Source of the DNA: Gallionellaceae bacterium
GTDB taxonomy: Bacteria > Pseudomonadota > Gammaproteobacteria > Burkholderiales > Thiobacillaceae
Length of the DNA: 64,000 nucleotides
Direction of reading: 5' to 3'
NCBI GenBank assembly: GCA_028714875.1
Contig: JAQTLN010000010.1
Span: forward strand, 1 to 64,000
Part shown: piece after piece, positions 17,615 to 27,651 of the stretch
How the letters are laid out: each line of letters begins with the position of its first letter
Numbering within the stretch: position 1 is the stretch's first letter
Program-made: the position numbers and the translations under genes
Notes under the pieces: model-generated
What the model was told of the DNA's origin: nothing
The model's database searches: none
The model's input: only the letters and a program-made list of their open reading frames with translations

Positions 17615-18922
17615 TCACGCCTTGCGTTCCAGCACCGCCGCGAAAAAGCCGTCGGTGTTGTGGATGGCGGGGTCGAGGCGCAAATAGTCGCCCATTTCCA
17701 GTGCGATGTTCTGCGCCGCCAGCACTTCGCCCGCCGGGACCAGGTGGTAGTCCGGATGCGCGGCCAGGAAGGCCTGGACGATGGCTTCGTTTTCTTCTTC
17801 CAGCAGGCTGCATGTGGCGTAGACCAGACGCCCACCCGCTTTTATCAGTCGCGCGGCGGATTCCAGGATGGCGGCCTGTTTGGCGGTGAGTTCCAGCAGC
17901 GATTCCGGGCTTTGCCGCCATTTCAGGTCAGGGTTGCGGCGCAGCGTGCCGAGGCCGGAACAGGGCGCATCCACCAGGACGCGGTCGAACTTGCCGGCCA
18001 GGCGCTTGATCTTGGGGTCGCGTTCGTGGGCGATGAGTTGCGGATGCACGTTGGACAAGCCGGAGCGCGCCAGGCGCGGCTTCATGTTATTGAGCCGTTT
18101 TTCCGAGACGTCGTAGGCATAGAGGCGCCCCGTATTGGCCATCAAGGCGCCCAGTACCAGGGTCTTGCCACCGGCGCCGGCGCAGAAGTCACAGACCATT
18201 TCGCCGCGCTTGGGGGCGAGCAACAGGCCGAGCAATTGGCTGCCCTCGTCCTGCACCTCGACGCCGCCCTCGATGAACAAGGGGTGTTTCTGCAAGGCGG
18301 GTTTGCCTTGTAGACGCAGGCCCAGGGGCGAATAGGGGGTGGCCGCGACGGCGATGCCTTCTGTGGTGAACATGTGCAACACGGCGTCGCGCGCCATCTT
18401 CACCGTGTTCACGCGCAGATCCAGCGGTGCCGGACGATTGAGCGCCTCGGCCAGCGCCGGCAAGTGGTCGCCGAAACGCGCATGCAGGCGCTCATGGAGC
18501 CAATCCGGCAATTCCAGACGCACCGCTTCCGGTTGCGTGGAAAGGTCGGCGGCCTTCATCTCCTTGAGCCAGTCGAGTTCGTCGTCTTTTACCGCGCCAG
18601 TGAACTGGCGCATGTTGATGCCGCCATGCCGCGCCAGCCAGGCCAACAGTAGACGGCGCGGGGTGGCCGGGGCGGCGATGGTTTGCAGGCCGCGCAGACG
18701 GCGCAGGACGCCGTAGACCGCTTCCGCGATGAAGGCGCGGTCGTGGCTGCCTAGTTGCGGGTCGTTGCGGAAGGTGTAGGAGAGCACGGCATCGGCCGGC
18801 CGCTCGAATTCGAGCACTCGCGCCAGGACATCGAGCGTGGTCGCCAGGAGGGGCAGGGTGTTGGCTTCGGGGGCGTGGCGATCTTGCGAACGGCGGGGTT
18901 TGTGGGAAGCCGGTTTGGTCAT
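17615..18922 (-). CDS. RsmB/NOP2 family RNA (cytosine-5) methyltransferase
   Basis: The 435-residue protein has an N-terminal NusB-like helical part and a C-terminal SAM-dependent domain. DEGSQLLGLLLAP, CDFCAGAGGKTLVLG (SAM loop), VDAPCSGLGTLRRNPD (motif IV cysteine) and YATCSLLEEENE (motif VI catalytic cysteine) are all present. These define m5C rRNA methyltransferases such as RsmB. The gene overlaps the stop end of cbbR by four bases, which suggests cotranscription with cbbR. The exact rRNA position is not certain, since it is not next to fmt or def. Confidence 0.85.
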   Translation of the reverse strand: MTKPASHKPRRSQDRHAPEANTLPLLATTLDVLARVLEFERPADAVLSYTFRNDPQLGSHDRAFIAEAVYGVLRRLRGLQTIAAPATPRRLLLAWLARHGGINMRQFTGAVKDDELDWLKEMKAADLSTQPEAVRLELPDWLHERLHARFGDHLPALAEALNRPAPLDLRVNTVKMARDAVLHMFTTEGIAVAATPYSPLGLRLQGKPALQKHPLFIEGGVEVQDEGSQLLGLLLAPKRGEMVCDFCAGAGGKTLVLGALMANTGRLYAYDVSEKRLNNMKPRLARSGLSNVHPQLIAHERDPKIKRLAGKFDRVLVDAPCSGLGTLRRNPDLKWRQSPESLLELTAKQAAILESAARLIKAGGRLVYATCSLLEEENEAIVQAFLAAHPDYHLVPAGEVLAAQNIALEMGDYLRLDPAIHNTDGFFAAVLERKA

Positions 18923-19812
18923 GGCTTGGTTCCATCGGATAAGAGAAAGTCGAGAAAGGTACGCGCCACCACGCTACGCAAGCGGCCGGCGGGGTAGACC
19001 GCATACCACTGGCGCGGGATGGGAAAGCCGACCGCGTCGAGGATGGCGAACTGGCCCGGCGCGTGCAACGTCAGGGTGTGGCGGGATACCACGGAAATGC
19101 CCAGTCCGGCCAGCACCGCCTGCTTGATCGCCTCGTTGCTGCCCAGTTCCATGTGTGGCGTGAGACGCAAGCCGTGGTCGGCGAACAGGCGTTCCACCGC
19201 CTTGCGCGTGCCGGAACCCGGCTCGCGCAGCAGCCAGGGCTCCTTGGCCAGGCGGGCGAGCTGAATGTTCTTGCTGTGGGCCAGGGGGTGATCGGGCGCG
19301 GCCAGCACCACCAGCGGGTTTTCCAGGAAGGGGATGGCGGTGACCGCCAGCCCCTCGGGCGGTTGCCCGAGGATGTAGAGGTCATCCAGCCCCGCCGTGA
19401 GGCTGGACAACACCTGTTCGCGGTTGGTGACGCGCAGGGAGACTTTCACGCCCGGATGGCGCCGGGAAAATTCGCCCAACAGGCGCGGCACGAAGTAGCT
19501 GGCGGTGGTGATGGCGACGATGTGCAGATTGCCGCCAGTGAGGCCCTGTCGCGCCACCAGGGAAAGTTCATAACGTTTGACCGCGCCCAGAATCTCGCGC
19601 GCGGTGGCCACCAGTTCCTGGCCCTGGCCGGTGAGCCGCACCCGCTTTCCGGTCTGTTCCAGCAAGGGATGGCCCACCACTTCGGCGAGTTTCTTCAACT
19701 GCATGGAGACGCCGGGCTGCGACAGATGCAGTTCCTCCGCCGCGCGCGATAAAGACAGATGGCGGGCGGCGGATTCGAAAACCTGGAGTTGCCGGAGGGT
19801 CAGATGAAGCAT
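18919..19812 (-). CDS. cbbR: LysR-family regulator CbbR of the form II RuBisCO operon
   Basis: A 297-residue LysR regulator. The N-terminal helix-turn-helix is typical of CbbR (TLRQLQVFESAARHLS, then AAEELHLSQPGVSMQLKKL) and a co-inducer-binding domain follows. It is transcribed away from cbbM across a 162-base region, the classic arrangement for activators of Calvin-cycle operons. CbbR proteins sense metabolites such as RuBP, NADPH or PEP. It is clearly distinct from the second CbbR at 24912-25859. The stop end overlaps the methyltransferase gene by four bases. Confidence 0.92.
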   Translation of the reverse strand: MLHLTLRQLQVFESAARHLSLSRAAEELHLSQPGVSMQLKKLAEVVGHPLLEQTGKRVRLTGQGQELVATAREILGAVKRYELSLVARQGLTGGNLHIVAITTASYFVPRLLGEFSRRHPGVKVSLRVTNREQVLSSLTAGLDDLYILGQPPEGLAVTAIPFLENPLVVLAAPDHPLAHSKNIQLARLAKEPWLLREPGSGTRKAVERLFADHGLRLTPHMELGSNEAIKQAVLAGLGISVVSRHTLTLHAPGQFAILDAVGFPIPRQWYAVYPAGRLRSVVARTFLDFLLSDGTKP

Positions 19813-19821
19813 GGGTAAATT

Positions 19822-19837
19822 ATAAGCAAATGCTTAT
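19822..19837. promoter_or_regulatory. Candidate CbbR operator between cbbR and cbbM
   Basis: The perfect palindrome ATAAGC-AAAT-GCTTAT lies 9 bases before cbbR, and about 50 bases upstream of a TATAGT (19883-19888) that could be the cbbM -10. It fits the TNA-N7/8-TNA form of CbbR sites. There is no good -35, as expected for an activated promoter. Confidence 0.6.
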
Positions 19838-19974
19838 GGCTACTATCAGAAATCATGATTTTTTCTTATGTGGCGCAGTCGCTATAGTTCGCCCCATTCC
19901 AGGTAGGGGTACACGTAACAGCAAGCCCCGGAATAGTTCAATTCAGTACAAACGCATCTCTAAAGGAGCAAGTA

Positions 19975-21354
19975 ATGGATCAATCCGCGCGTTACGCCGA
20001 CCTCAGCCTGAAAGAAGAAGACCTGATCAAGGGCGACAAGCACATCCTCGTCGCCTATCACATGCAGCCCGCCACCGGTTATGGCTACCTGGAAGTCGCG
20101 GCGCACATCGCCGCCGAGTCCTCCACCGGCACCAACGTGGAAGTCTCCACCACCGACGACTTCACCAAGGGTGTCGACGCGCTGGTGTACTTCATCGACG
20201 AAGCCAAGGGTGTGATGAAGGTTGCCTACCCGAATGACCTGTTCGACCGCAACATCACCGACGGTCGCGCCATGCTGGTGTCGTTCCTGACCCTGGCCAT
20301 CGGCAACAACCAAGGTATGGGCGACGTGAAGCATCTGCAAATGCAGGATTTCTATGTTCCCTGGTCCATGCTGCGCCAGTTCGACGGCCCCTCCAAAGAC
20401 ATCACCGACCTGTGGGACATCCTCGGTCGCCCCCGCGTCAACGGCGGCTACATTGCCGGCACCATCATCAAGCCGAAGCTGGGCCTGCGTCCCGAGCCGT
20501 TCGCGGCCGCCGCTTACCAGTTCTGGCTGGGTGGCGACTTCATCAAGAACGACGAACCCCAGGGCAACCAGGTGTTCTGCCCGGCCAAGAAGGTTTACCC
20601 GCTGGTGTATGACTCGATGAAGCGCGCCATGGACGAGACCGGCCAGGCCAAGATCTTCTCCGCCAACATCACCGCTGACGACCATTACGAAATGCTCGCT
20701 CGCGCCGATTTCATCCTGGAAGCGTTCGGCCCGGACGCCAACAAGGTGGCCTTCCTGGTCGACGGCTACGTCGGCGGCCCCGGCATGATTACCACCGCCC
20801 GTCGTCAGTACCCCAACCAGTACCTGCACTATCACCGCGCCGGTCACGGCGCCGTGACCTCCCCCTCCGCCGTGCGTGGCTACACCGCCTTCGTGCTGTC
20901 CAAGATGTCCCGTCTGCAAGGTGCTTCCGGCATCCACGTCGGCACCATGGGCTTCGGCAAGATGGAAGGCGGCCGCGATGACCGCAACATCGCCTACATG
21001 ATCGAGCGCGATTCCGCCGACGGCCCGTACTACCACCAGGAATGGCACGGCATGAAGCCCACCACCCCGATCATCTCCGGTGGCATGAACGCGCTGCGTC
21101 TGCCCGGCTTCTTCGAGAACCTCGGTCACGGCAACGTGATCAACACTTCCGGTGGCGGCTCCTACGGCCACATCGACAGCCCCGCCGCCGGCGCGATCTC
21201 CCTGCGTCAGTCCTACGAGTGCTGGAAGGCCGGCGCCGACCCGATCGAATTCGCGAAAGAGCACAAAGAGTTTGCTCGCGCCTTCGAGTCCTTCCCGGGT
21301 GATGCCGACAAGCTGTTCCCCGGCTGGCGTGAAAAGCTGGGCGTGCACAAGTAA
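19975..21354 (+). CDS. cbbM: Form II ribulose-1,5-bisphosphate carboxylase/oxygenase
   Basis: CbbM fixes CO2 onto RuBP in the Calvin cycle and favours high CO2, low O2. The 459-residue protein keeps every active-site element with Rhodospirillum numbering: Lys166 in IIKPKLG, the carbamylated Lys191 in [14 protein letters not shown], and loop-6 Lys329 in [11 protein letters not shown]. The start follows AAAGGAG. A strong terminator sits 32 bases after the stop, so the downstream cbbQ and cbbO probably receive only part of the transcripts. Confidence 0.98.
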   Translation: MDQSARYADLSLKEEDLIKGDKHILVAYHMQPATGYGYLEVAAHIAAESSTGTNVEVSTTDDFTKGVDALVYFIDEAKGVMKVAYPNDLFDRNITDGRAMLVSFLTLAIGNNQGMGDVKHLQMQDFYVPWSMLRQFDGPSKDITDLWDILGRPRVNGGYIAGTIIKPKLGLRPEPFAAAAYQFWLGGDFIKNDEPQGNQVFCPAKKVYPLVYDSMKRAMDETGQAKIFSANITADDHYEMLARADFILEAFGPDANKVAFLVDGYVGGPGMITTARRQYPNQYLHYHRAGHGAVTSPSAVRGYTAFVLSKMSRLQGASGIHVGTMGFGKMEGGRDDRNIAYMIERDSADGPYYHQEWHGMKPTTPIISGGMNALRLPGFFENLGHGNVINTSGGGSYGHIDSPAAGAISLRQSYECWKAGADPIEFAKEHKEFARAFESFPGDADKLFPGWREKLGVHK

Positions 21355-21385
21355 TCAGCAGTTAGTGCACTGAAGCAGCAAGAAG

Positions 21386-21414
21386 CGCCCCCGGTTTACT
21401 GGGGGCGTTTTGTT
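21386..21414 (+). terminator. Terminator or attenuator between cbbM and cbbQ
   Basis: CGCCCCC-ggtttact-GGGGGCG is followed by TTTTGTTT. It would give more cbbM than cbbQO message. Confidence 0.8.
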
Positions 21415-21464
21415 TCCGGGATGGATTTCCCCTTGAGCGACAGGGGGAAGAAATGGAGCACGCA

Positions 21465-22271
21465 ATGAGCACCGACAAAGAGCAATACAAGGTTCACCAG
21501 CAACCCTACTACCAGGCCCAGGGCAAGGAAGTGACGCTGTACGAGGCGGCTTACCGCAACCGCCTGCCGGTCATGGTGAAAGGCCCCACCGGATGCGGCA
21601 AATCCCGCTTCATCGAATACATGGCCTGGAAACTGGACAAGCCGCTGATCACCGTGGCCTGCAACGAAGACATGACCGCCAGCGATCTGGTCGGCCGCTA
21701 CCTGCTGGAAGCCAACGGCACCCGCTGGCTGGACGGCCCGCTCACCACCGCCGCCCGTATCGGCGCCATCTGCTACCTGGATGAAATCGTCGAGGCACGC
21801 CAGGACACCACCGTGGTGATCCACCCGCTCACCGACCACCGCCGCACCCTGCCACTCGACAAGAAGGGCGAGCTGATCCACGCGCACCCCGACTTCCAGT
21901 TGGTGATTTCCTACAACCCCGGCTACCAGTCGTTGATGAAGGATCTGAAGCAGTCCACCAAACAGCGCTTCACCGCCTTCGATTTCGACTACCCGGACAC
22001 CGCGCTGGAAACCACCATCCTGGCCAAGGAAACCGGGCTCGACGAAGCCACTTCGGCCAAGTTGGTGAAGATCGCGCATACCGCCCGCAACCTGAAAGGC
22101 CACGGCCTCGATGAAGGCATCTCTACCCGCCTGCTCGTTTACGCCGCCACCCTGATCAAGGATGGCGTGGACCCGCTGGACGCCTGCCGCATGGCGCTGG
22201 TGCGCCCCATCACCGACGACGCCGACATCCGCGAAACCCTGGACCACGCCATCGACGCGACGTTTGCGTGA
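21465..22271 (+). CDS. cbbQ: RuBisCO activase ATPase CbbQ (form II operon)
   Basis: CbbQ is a MoxR-type AAA+ ATPase that, with CbbO, removes inhibitory sugar phosphates from RuBisCO. The protein has Walker A GPTGCGKS at 40-47 and Walker [11 protein letters not shown], plus the C-terminal CbbQ domain ([12 protein letters not shown]). I start at 21465: with this start the P-loop has the same residue number as in the second CbbQ. An in-frame ATG at 21453 would add four residues. It lies between the cbbM terminator and a long family A repeat that precedes cbbO. Confidence 0.95.
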   Translation: MSTDKEQYKVHQQPYYQAQGKEVTLYEAAYRNRLPVMVKGPTGCGKSRFIEYMAWKLDKPLITVACNEDMTASDLVGRYLLEANGTRWLDGPLTTAARIGAICYLDEIVEARQDTTVVIHPLTDHRRTLPLDKKGELIHAHPDFQLVISYNPGYQSLMKDLKQSTKQRFTAFDFDYPDTALETTILAKETGLDEATSAKLVKIAHTARNLKGHGLDEGISTRLLVYAATLIKDGVDPLDACRMALVRPITDDADIRETLDHAIDATFA

Positions 22272-22279
22272 TGCGTTTC

Positions 22280-22398
22280 TCCCTCCCCCTCCGGGGGAGG
22301 GCCGGGGAGAGGGAAATACGCCGGCACATCCAACGCCGGTTGATTGAGCAACCGCCGCTCCCTCTCCCCCGGCCCCTCTCCCGGAGGGGGAGGGGAGG
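22280..22398. repeat. Palindromic repeat family A, copy 2, between cbbQ and cbbO
   Basis: Two facing units: CCCTCCCCCTCCGGGGGAGGG plus a G-rich tail (22280-22312, sequence shown only in part: CCCTCCGGGGGAGGG), about 40 bases of spacer, then the inverted unit up to 22398. It fills the space before cbbO, whose start is 10 bases beyond. Confidence 0.85.
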
Positions 22399-22407
22399 GA
22401 AAAGACC

Positions 22408-24789
22408 ATGACCGAAACTGAATACCAGCACCCCCTGATGAAGGCCTATTGGGCCCAACTCGACACCGGCTTCGAGCCGATCGCGGATGTGTTCGAGGAT
22501 GTCATGGCGGAAGCCCTGGCCATCCTCAGTCGTGAGGGAATCGACGCCTATCTGGAAGCCGCCCGTGTCATCGGCAAGCTGGGGCGCGGCGTCCAGCCCA
22601 TGCTGGCGTTCATGGAGGAATGGCCGACCAGCGCCAAGACCATCGGCGAGAGCGGCTTGCCCGCGATCATGGCCATGATCCAGCGGATGCAAAAGTCGCC
22701 CAACGGCAAAGCCATCACCCCCTTCCTGGAAACGCTGGCGCCGGTGGCGCGCAAGTTGCGCTCTCAGGAGCGGATGGGGCGTTACCTGGATATCGTCCTG
22801 GATTTCATGGAGCGCACCACCGGTTCCATCCACGGCCACCACACCACCTTTCCCAGCCCCGGCCTGCCCGATTTCTTCGCCCAGGCGCCGTTTCTTCTCG
22901 GCCAGCTCACCCTGGCCGGCATGAAGAACTGGGTGGAGTACGGCATCCGCAACTACCGCGGCCACCCGGAACGGCAGAAGGATTACTTCAGTCTGCAATC
23001 CGCCGACAGCCGCGCCGTGCTGCAACGCGAGCGTCACGGCACCCTGTTCATGGACGTGGAGCGCAAGCTCGACCTTTACCTGCACGGCCTATGGCGGGAA
23101 TCGGAACAACTGGTGCCCTACTCCACCGCTTTCGACGAAATGCGCCGCCCGGTGCCGTATTACGACAAGCTGGGCATGCGGATTCCCGATGTGTATGACG
23201 ACGTTATTCTCCCTCTCCCCCTGGGAGAGGGCCGGGGTGAGGGAGCGGCGCTCGATCTGGCGTTATCGGTTGATTCGACGTTGCTCCCTCACCCCCGGCC
23301 CCTCCCCCAGGGGGGGAGGGGAGAAATCCGTATCACCGGCATCGACCGTTACCGCGTCACCCTCGCCCACATGGTCGGCCACCGTCGCTGGACCGAAGCT
23401 CAGATCGCCGACAACTGGAGTCCGTTTCAGCGCATGGCGGTGGAGTTCTTCGAGGACTGCCGCGTCGAAACGTTGCTCTGCCGTGAATACCCCGGCCTCA
23501 AGCGCATCTTCCTGGCCCTGCATCCGAAGCCGGTCGAAGACGCCTGCGATCCGGAGACCACTTCCTGCCTGCGCCACCGCATGGCCATGCTGTCGCGCGC
23601 CCTGCTCGACCCGGATCACGGTTACGGTGATGCCGATCTGCTCGACTATGTGCGGCGCTTCCATGACCTGATGGCTACAGGGATAGCCAGCACCAAGGAA
23701 ATCGCGGTCCTGGCGCTGAGCTACGTCGCCAAAACCCGCCGCCAGAGCGACCAGCTGGCCCGCGTCCACTTCGCCGACACCGTGGTCGACTACCGCGATG
23801 ACAACCGCCAGATGTGGAAATTCATCGAGGATAGCGACGACGAAGAGATGTTCGAGAAGGAGAAGAAACGCACGCCAAGCGAAGAACTCAAGGGCCTGCC
23901 GCCGCGCCATTACCCGGAATGGGATTACCACAGTCAGACCTACCGCCCGGACTGGGTCAGCGTCTATGAGGCCCTGCATCCGAAAGGCAACCCCGCCGAC
24001 ATCGACAAGCTGCTGTTGAAGCACGGCGCCCTGGCCAAACGCCTGAAACGCATCCTCGATTTGCTCAAGCCGCAGGACAAGGTGCGCATCCGTTACCAGG
24101 AAGAGGGCAGCGAACTCGACCTCGACGTCGCCCTGCGCTCCCTGATCGACTTCAAGGGCGGAGCCACCCCCGACCCGCGCATCAACATGAGCCACCGCAC
24201 CAACGGCCGCGACATCTCGGTGATGTTGCTGCTCGACCTGTCGGAATCGCTCAACGAGAAAGCCACCGGCGGCGACCAGACCATCCTCGAACTCAGCCAG
24301 GAAGCCGTCTCGCTGTTGGCCTGGGCGGTCGAACAACTGGGCGACCCCTTCGCCATCGCCGGCTTCCATTCCAATACCCGTCATGACGTGCGTTACCTGC
24401 ATATCAAAGGCTACAGCGAACGCTGGGGCGACGACGCCAAGGCCCGCCTGGCGGCCATGGAAGCGAATTATTCAACCCGCATGGGCGCGGCCATGCGCCA
24501 CGCCGCTCACTACCTGGAAGCGCGCCCGGCCGACAAGAAACTCATGCTCATCCTCACCGATGGTCAGCCCTCGGACATCGACACCAACGATGAACAGTTG
24601 CTGATCGAAGACGCCCGCCAAGCCGTGAAGGAACTCGACCGTAAAGGCATCTTCACCTACTGCATCAGCCTCGACCCGAAGGCCGATGAATACGTCAGCG
24701 GCATCTTCGGCCGGCAGTACACGGTGATCGACAACATCCAGCGACTGCCGGAAAAATTGCCGGAATTGTTCCTGGCTCTGACCAAGTAG
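22408..24789 (+). CDS. cbbO: RuBisCO activase adaptor CbbO (form II operon), with repeat-coded insertion
   Basis: CbbO is the adaptor that links the CbbQ hexamer to RuBisCO. The 793-residue protein has a C-terminal von Willebrand A domain with the MIDAS motif DLSES (about 610) and T/D residues downstream (TDGQPSD). The N-terminal part is helical and CbbO-specific. Residues about 267-305 (LPLGEGRGEG to LPQGGRGE) are encoded by a family A palindromic repeat, in frame, between PDVYDD and GIDRYRVTLAH. The second cbbO carries a similar insertion at the same place. Confidence 0.95.
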   Translation: MTETEYQHPLMKAYWAQLDTGFEPIADVFEDVMAEALAILSREGIDAYLEAARVIGKLGRGVQPMLAFMEEWPTSAKTIGESGLPAIMAMIQRMQKSPNGKAITPFLETLAPVARKLRSQERMGRYLDIVLDFMERTTGSIHGHHTTFPSPGLPDFFAQAPFLLGQLTLAGMKNWVEYGIRNYRGHPERQKDYFSLQSADSRAVLQRERHGTLFMDVERKLDLYLHGLWRESEQLVPYSTAFDEMRRPVPYYDKLGMRIPDVYDDVILPLPLGEGRGEGAALDLALSVDSTLLPHPRPLPQGGRGEIRITGIDRYRVTLAHMVGHRRWTEAQIADNWSPFQRMAVEFFEDCRVETLLCREYPGLKRIFLALHPKPVEDACDPETTSCLRHRMAMLSRALLDPDHGYGDADLLDYVRRFHDLMATGIASTKEIAVLALSYVAKTRRQSDQLARVHFADTVVDYRDDNRQMWKFIEDSDDEEMFEKEKKRTPSEELKGLPPRHYPEWDYHSQTYRPDWVSVYEALHPKGNPADIDKLLLKHGALAKRLKRILDLLKPQDKVRIRYQEEGSELDLDVALRSLIDFKGGATPDPRINMSHRTNGRDISVMLLLDLSESLNEKATGGDQTILELSQEAVSLLAWAVEQLGDPFAIAGFHSNTRHDVRYLHIKGYSERWGDDAKARLAAMEANYSTRMGAAMRHAAHYLEARPADKKLMLILTDGQPSDIDTNDEQLLIEDARQAVKELDRKGIFTYCISLDPKADEYVSGIFGRQYTVIDNIQRLPEKLPELFLALTK
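23209..23322. repeat. Palindromic repeat family A, copy 3, inside cbbO of the form II operon
   Basis: CCCTCTCCCCCTGGGAGAGG-type hairpin, a spacer of about 45 bases, then the inverted unit. The length keeps the cbbO frame open through about 38 codons. Confidence 0.85.
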
Positions 24790-24821
24790 GGGCGGGGTGC
24801 CGTAACCCGACATGGCGGATA

Positions 24822-24893
24822 TGTAGCGCCGGCGTCTCGCCGGCTTCGTAAATCTGATCAGACCCACGAAGCCGGCGAGACGCCGGCGCTACA
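24822..24893. repeat. Palindromic repeat family C, copy 3
   Basis: GTAGCGCCGGCGTCTCGCCGGC-type arms (core GCCGGCGTCTCGCCGGC) face each other across a spacer with TGATCAGA. It separates the ends of convergent cbbO and cbbR and may serve both as terminator. Confidence 0.85.
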
Positions 24894-24911
24894 ACTACGG
24901 CGCGGCGCCCC

Positions 24912-25859
24912 TTACTTTCCACACCCCTCCCCACAACACGCCGCGCCACCGCCTGGCGAGCAGGCCGTCTCGCTGCTCTGGGTGAGGAGGAAGTCGAGGA
25001 AGGCGCGCGCCACCACGGAGATCTGCCGCCCGGCCGGGTAAGCCGCGTACCAGTGGCGCTGGATGGGGAAAGCTTCCGCGTCGAGCACCGCGAACTGGCC
25101 GGGCTGGTGCAGGGTGAGGGCATGGCAGGAGAGCGCGGAGATGCCCAGGCCGGCGAGGATGGCCTGCTTGATGGCTTCGTTGCTGCCCAGTTCCAGCCGC
25201 GGGCGAATTTCCAGCCCCTGTTCCCGAAACAGCCGTTCGATCGCCTTGCGCGTGCCGGAGCCGGCCTCGCGCATGACCCAGGGTTCCTGTGCCAGTCGCG
25301 CCAGTGGGATGTGCTTTTCCTTCGCCAGCGGGTGGCCGGGGGCGGCGAGGACGACGATGGGGTTATCCATGATCGGCGTGGCGACGACTTCGATTTCATC
25401 GGGCGGCTGCCCCAGCAGATAGAGGTCGTCCAGATTGTCGGCCATGCTGGCCAGCACCTGTTCCTTGTTGGTGACGCGCAGGCTGACGTCGATGCCGGGG
25501 TGCAGCTTGGCGAATTCGCCCAGCAGGCGCGGCGCGAAGTAGGAAGCGGTGGTGATCGCCATCAACTTCAACTTGCCCTTCTCCAGGCCGCGCCGCTGCG
25601 CCACCGACATGGTGTAGCGGTCGAGGATGGCGAAGATTTCCCGCGTGGCCTGGGCCAGTTCGCGGCCGTCCTCGGTCAGCAGTACCTTCTTCCCCACTTG
25701 CTCCACCAGCGGTGAGCCGACGATATCCGTGAGTTTTTTCATCTGCATGGAGACGGTCGGCTGGGTCAGATAAAGCTCTTCCGAGGCGCGGGTGAAGCTG
25801 CTCAGGCGGGCGATGGACTCGAAGATTTCCAACTGGCGGAAGGTGGTGTGGTGGCGCAT
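24912..25859 (-). CDS. cbbR: LysR-family regulator CbbR of the form I RuBisCO operon
   Basis: A second CbbR of 315 residues, divergent from cbbL. The helix-turn-helix (FRQLEIFESIARLSSFTRA, then LTQPTVSMQMKKL) is typical. Compared with the first CbbR it has a C-terminal extension of about 18 residues with four cysteines (ETACSPGGGAACCGEGCGK). Whether the tail binds metal, senses redox state or is merely drift is open. It presumably activates cbbLSQO through the palindrome at 25955-25972. Confidence 0.92.
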   Translation of the reverse strand: MRHHTTFRQLEIFESIARLSSFTRASEELYLTQPTVSMQMKKLTDIVGSPLVEQVGKKVLLTEDGRELAQATREIFAILDRYTMSVAQRRGLEKGKLKLMAITTASYFAPRLLGEFAKLHPGIDVSLRVTNKEQVLASMADNLDDLYLLGQPPDEIEVVATPIMDNPIVVLAAPGHPLAKEKHIPLARLAQEPWVMREAGSGTRKAIERLFREQGLEIRPRLELGSNEAIKQAILAGLGISALSCHALTLHQPGQFAVLDAEAFPIQRHWYAAYPAGRQISVVARAFLDFLLTQSSETACSPGGGAACCGEGCGK

Positions 25860-25874
25860 GGGCGGAAGAACTCC

Positions 25875-25947
25875 GTAAGTTGGGCAAAGCGTAGCGTGCC
25901 CAACAAGCAGCGGTGATGTTGGGCACGCTACGCTTTGCCCAACTTAC
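25875..25947. repeat. 31-bp perfect inverted repeat between cbbR and cbbL (family E)
   Basis: Arms 25875-25905 and 25917-25947 are exact complements across an 11-base loop; the core reads TGGGCAAAGCGTAGCGTGCC. This type of element recurs in many proteobacterial genomes. It lies close to the cbbR start and may insulate it from the cbbL promoter. Confidence 0.85.
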
Positions 25948-25954
25948 GTCATTA

Positions 25955-25972
25955 GATAGATAAAAATCTATC
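25955..25972. promoter_or_regulatory. Candidate CbbR operator upstream of cbbL
   Basis: GATAGAT-AAAA-ATCTATC is a perfect palindrome with a four-base centre, about 120 bases before cbbL. It has the same architecture as the palindrome before cbbM but a different half-site, which suggests that the two CbbR proteins recognise different sequences. Confidence 0.6.
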
Positions 25973-26091
25973 GTTTCAATAGAAAAACGTGACTGTTATT
26001 TATGTTTGTAGGCCTTCAAGATGCGCCCACTTCGAATCGGAACACAACAACCGTTTCGTTGGACCGACCAACATCCCGCAAGGAGCGATAC

Positions 26092-27513
26092 ATGGCTGTG
26101 AAGACCTACAACGCTGGTGTGAAGGAATACCGCCAGACCTACTGGACCCCCGAGTACACCCCCCAGGACACCGACATTCTGGCCTGCTTCAAGGTCACCC
26201 CGCAGCCTGGCGTTCCCCGCGAGGAAGTCGCCGCCGCCGTGGCCGCCGAGTCGTCCACCGGCACCTGGACCACCGTCTGGACCGACCTGCTGACCGACCT
26301 GGATTACTACAAGGGCCGCGCCTATCGCATCGAAGACGTGCCCGGCGACGACACCTGCTTCTACGCCTTCGTGGCCTACCCGATCGACCTGTTCGAGGAA
26401 GGCTCCATGGTCAACGTGCTGACCTCGTTGGTCGGCAACGTGTTCGGCTTCAAGGCCCTGCGCGCCCTGCGTCTGGAAGATGTGCGTTTCCCCATCGCCT
26501 ACGTAAAAACCTGTGGCGGCCCGCCCCTGGGCATCCAGGTCGAGCGCGACATCATGAACAAGTACGGCCGTCCTTTGCTGGGCTGCACCATCAAGCCGAA
26601 GCTGGGTCTGTCCGCCAAGAACTACGGCCGCGCCGTTTACGAGTGCCTGCGCGGCGGCCTGGACTTCACCAAGGACGACGAGAACGTCAACAGCCAGCCC
26701 TTCATGCGTTGGAAGCAGCGTTTCGACTTCGTCCAGGAAGCCACCGAGAAAGCCGAGCGTGAAACCGGCGAGCGCAAGGGCCACTACCTGAACGTGACCG
26801 CGCCGACCCCGGAAGAGATGTACAAGCGCGCCGAATACGCCAAGGAAATCGGCGCCCCCATCATCATGCATGACTTCCTGACCGGCGGCCTGACGGCCAA
26901 TACCGGCCTGGCCAACTGGTGTCGCGATAACGGCATGCTGCTGCACATCCACCGCGCCATGCACGCCGTGCTCGACCGCAACCCGCATCACGGCATCCAC
27001 TTCCGGGTGCTGACCAAGGTGCTGCGCCTGTCCGGTGGTGACCACCTGCACTCCGGCACCGTCGTCGGCAAGCTGGAAGGCGACCGCGAAGCGACCCTGG
27101 GCTGGATCGACATCATGCGTGACGAGTTCATCAAGGAAGACCGTTCACGCGGCATCATGTTCGACCAGGACTTCGGTTCCATGCCCGGCGTCATGCCGGT
27201 CGCTTCCGGCGGCATCCACGTCTGGCACATGCCCGCCCTGGTGACCATCTTCGGTGACGACTCTGTGCTGCAATTCGGTGGCGGTACGTTGGGCCACCCC
27301 TGGGGCAACGCGGCCGGCGCCGCCGCTAACCGCGTCGCGCTGGAAGCCTGCGTGGAAGCGCGCAACCGCGGTGTCGCCATCGAGAAGGAAGGCAAGACCA
27401 TCCTGACCGACGCGGCCAAGAACTCGCCCGAACTGAAGATCGCCATGGAAACCTGGAAAGAGATCAAGTTCGAGTTCGACACCGTGGACAAGCTGGACGT
27501 CGCCCACAAGTGA
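26092..27513 (+). CDS. cbbL: Form I RuBisCO large subunit
   Basis: From the ATG at 26092 (after AAGGAG) the product has 473 residues. Active-site lysines are present: Lys168 in CTIKPKLG, carbamylated Lys194 in [13 protein letters not shown] and loop-6 Lys327 in [11 protein letters not shown]. The sequence is of the IA type. The genes that follow are cbbS, cbbQ and cbbO and not carboxysome shell genes, so this is the cytoplasmic IAq kind. A longer frame from 26002 would run through the promoter region and is rejected. A family A repeat separates it from cbbS. Confidence 0.98.
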   Translation: MAVKTYNAGVKEYRQTYWTPEYTPQDTDILACFKVTPQPGVPREEVAAAVAAESSTGTWTTVWTDLLTDLDYYKGRAYRIEDVPGDDTCFYAFVAYPIDLFEEGSMVNVLTSLVGNVFGFKALRALRLEDVRFPIAYVKTCGGPPLGIQVERDIMNKYGRPLLGCTIKPKLGLSAKNYGRAVYECLRGGLDFTKDDENVNSQPFMRWKQRFDFVQEATEKAERETGERKGHYLNVTAPTPEEMYKRAEYAKEIGAPIIMHDFLTGGLTANTGLANWCRDNGMLLHIHRAMHAVLDRNPHHGIHFRVLTKVLRLSGGDHLHSGTVVGKLEGDREATLGWIDIMRDEFIKEDRSRGIMFDQDFGSMPGVMPVASGGIHVWHMPALVTIFGDDSVLQFGGGTLGHPWGNAAGAAANRVALEACVEARNRGVAIEKEGKTILTDAAKNSPELKIAMETWKEIKFEFDTVDKLDVAHK

Positions 27514-27523
27514 TCAAGCTTTT

Positions 27524-27624
27524 CTCCCTCTCCCCCTGGGAGAGGGGCCGGGGTGAGGGAACAGCGTCGGCTTGACCGACCCGAGATCCCTCTCCCCCGG
27601 CCCCTCCCCAGAGGGGGGAGGGGA
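27524..27624. repeat. Palindromic repeat family A, copy 4, between cbbL and cbbS
   Basis: CCCTCTCCCCCTGGGAGAGG-type unit and its inverted partner around a spacer of about 30 bases. It may stabilise the cbbL message 3' end or uncouple cbbS translation. Confidence 0.85.
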
Positions 27625-27651
27625 GTCAACCCAAATTAAAGGAAATGAAAA

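Noticed and set aside
19960-21348. 462-codon frame antisense to cbbM
   Set aside because: cbbM is certain by its active-site residues; the antisense product is low-complexity and unrelated to any family I know.
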